In this document: in pieces, positions 6,197 to 7,115 of the stretch
Numbering within the stretch: the stretch's first letter is position 1
Layout: each line of letters starts with the position of its first letter
Assembly: GCA_947372365.1 (NCBI GenBank)
Contig: CANBTK010000095.1
Span: 1-7,115, forward strand
DNA from: Flavipsychrobacter stenotrophus
GTDB taxonomy: Bacteria; Bacteroidota; Bacteroidia; Chitinophagales; Chitinophagaceae
Reading direction: 5' to 3'
Length of the DNA stretch: 7,115 bases
Program-made: the position numbers and the translations under genes
The notes under the pieces: model-generated
Told to the model about the DNA's origin: nothing
Database searches by the model: none
What the model saw: the letters and a program-made list of their open reading frames with translations, nothing else

Positions 6197-7115
6197 TTAT
6201 TGGGGGTGAATATCCGACAAAATTTTCTTAAAATATGCAATTGTTTCCTTAAAACTTGTTTTTGTGCGCCCACCTGACGCATTAAAATGCCCGCCACCGT
6301 CAAAATACTGCCTTGCAAACATACTTACATCAAAATCGCCCTTGCTGCGGAACGACATCTTTACTTCGTCATTGCGCTCCGTAATCAGGGTCGCAAACCT
6401 GATGTTGGCAATGCTCAGTGGGTAGTTAACCAGCCCTTCGCTATCGCCGCTCTGCACATTAAACGTGCCCATATCCTTTTTTGACAAAGTAATGAGGGCG
6501 GAATTAAGCTCGGGGAATATCTCCATTTTCTCCTTCAGCACATGGCCCAGGAAACGCATCCGGCCCTCGCTCCATGAGTCGTAAATATGCTCATGCACCT
6601 TGGTATGTTCCAGCCCATGCTGCAACAGGTTGGCTATCATGAGGTGAACGCTGGCACTGGTAACAGGGAAGCGGAAAGAACCGGTATCGGTCATAACGCC
6701 TGTATACAGGCATTCAGCGGTATCAGTATCAATCAGCGCATTATCGTTAAATAGGTTAATGAAGTCATACACCATTTCGCAGGTACTGCTCTTTTCGGGT
6801 ATGCTCATGCCATAGTCCCAGTAAGGCTTGGGGAAAAGGTGGTGGTCTATTAATATTTTTGGCTGAGTAGCTTCCGCAAGCGCTGTTTCCAGATGCTTGG
6901 TACGGCTGTAGTCATTAAAATCAAGGCAGAAAATAAGGTCAGCCTCTTTAAGCGCCTGTAGCGACTCTTTAGGCTGCGCTTCGTAATTATACATTGCGCT
7001 AACGCCCGGTATCCACTCCAGGAACTCAGGTATTTCGCCCGGCGAAACCGGCGTAACCTTGTGGCCCTTCTTGGTTAAATAATGGTATAGCCCCAGCATG
7101 CTGCCTATTGCATCG
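6197..7115 (-). CDS. DHH/DHHA1 phosphoesterase, NrnA-like, N-terminus outside the window
   Basis: The frame runs off the window edge. Before the Met at 7099 it still reads DAIGS (Ser precedes Met), the end of DHH motif I, so that Met is internal and the real start lies beyond 7115. Counting from that Met, motif II is LDFND (59-63, Asp60), motif III is the DHH signature IDHH (84-87) and motif IV is MTDTGSFRF (136-144, Asp138). These aspartates and histidines bind the two catalytic metals, normally Mn. The DHHA1 substrate-binding domain ends with GGGHFNASGG (268-277). This is the layout of NrnA-type enzymes, which degrade short RNAs of two to five nucleotides and in several bacteria also hydrolyse pAp or pApA in the cytosol. 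No membrane, PAS or GGDEF segment is visible, which argues against GdpP/DhhP-like membrane forms as far as the window shows. The exact substrate cannot be settled from sequence. It heads the FKBP gene block, 9 bases upstream of the FKBP lipoprotein. Confidence 0.94.
   Translation of the reverse strand, partial: DAIGSMLGLYHYLTKKGHKVTPVSPGEIPEFLEWIPGVSAMYNYEAQPKESLQALKEADLIFCLDFNDYSRTKHLETALAEATQPKILIDHHLFPKPYWDYGMSIPEKSSTCEMVYDFINLFNDNALIDTDTAECLYTGVMTDTGSFRFPVTSASVHLMIANLLQHGLEHTKVHEHIYDSWSEGRMRFLGHVLKEKMEIFPELNSALITLSKKDMGTFNVQSGDSEGLVNYPLSIANIRFATLITERNDEVKMSFRSKGDFDVSMFARQYFDGGGHFNASGGRTKTSFKETIAYFKKILSDIHPQ

Noticed and set aside
6197..7099. Met at 7099 as the start of the phosphoesterase
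   Set aside because: The five codons before it encode DAIGS, part of the essential DHH motif I, so the true start lies outside the window.

Overview
The window is gene-dense bacterial DNA, and the whole of it points to the phylum Bacteroidota. The evidence is the set of two- and three-module exported FKBP proteins with the linker typical of that phylum, an M1 peptidase carrying a GMEH variant of the exopeptidase motif, A-rich sequence in place of Shine-Dalgarno sites, and an NrnA-type DHH phosphoesterase beside FKBP genes. A member of the Chitinophagales is my best guess, but this is inference from protein style; there is no rRNA or other marker here.

Layout. On the + strand, the 3' part of a TPR-repeat protein (1-768) is followed 9 bases later by a small stand-alone TfoX N-terminal-domain protein (778-1122). 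These converge on a minus-strand block that fills the rest of the window. In transcription order (right to left) that block holds an NrnA-like DHH/DHHA1 phosphoesterase whose N-terminus is cut by the window edge (6197-7115), an FKBP lipoprotein (5288-6187), a secreted FKBP protein (4213-5229), a 20-bp hairpin (4147-4191), a secreted three-module FKBP protein (2750-4108) and a secreted M1 metallopeptidase (1129-2757). The longest non-coding stretch is 104 bp (4109-4212), so no gap exceeds 300 bases.

How the genes may work together. The hairpin probably splits the minus-strand block into two transcription units: phosphoesterase-FKBP-FKBP, and triple FKBP-peptidase. The second pair overlaps by 8 bases (stop within start), so the two proteins are probably made together. 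All three FKBP proteins and the peptidase carry export signals. The cluster therefore looks like a cell-envelope set for folding and processing proteins: prolyl isomerases to refold and a zinc aminopeptidase to trim. The cytosolic DHH enzyme at the head (nanoRNA, pApA or pAp turnover) has no obvious link beyond position.

Most of this is ordinary family biology. The parts worth a second look are the seven FKBP-type modules in three adjacent genes, three of them with a lost isomerase pocket; a conserved cysteine pair in two of those degraded modules and a histidine stripe in the third; and the intergenic hairpin, whose only two non-Watson-Crick positions are G-U wobbles on the strand being transcribed. 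I see no CRISPR array, transposon, tRNA, rRNA or defence system.
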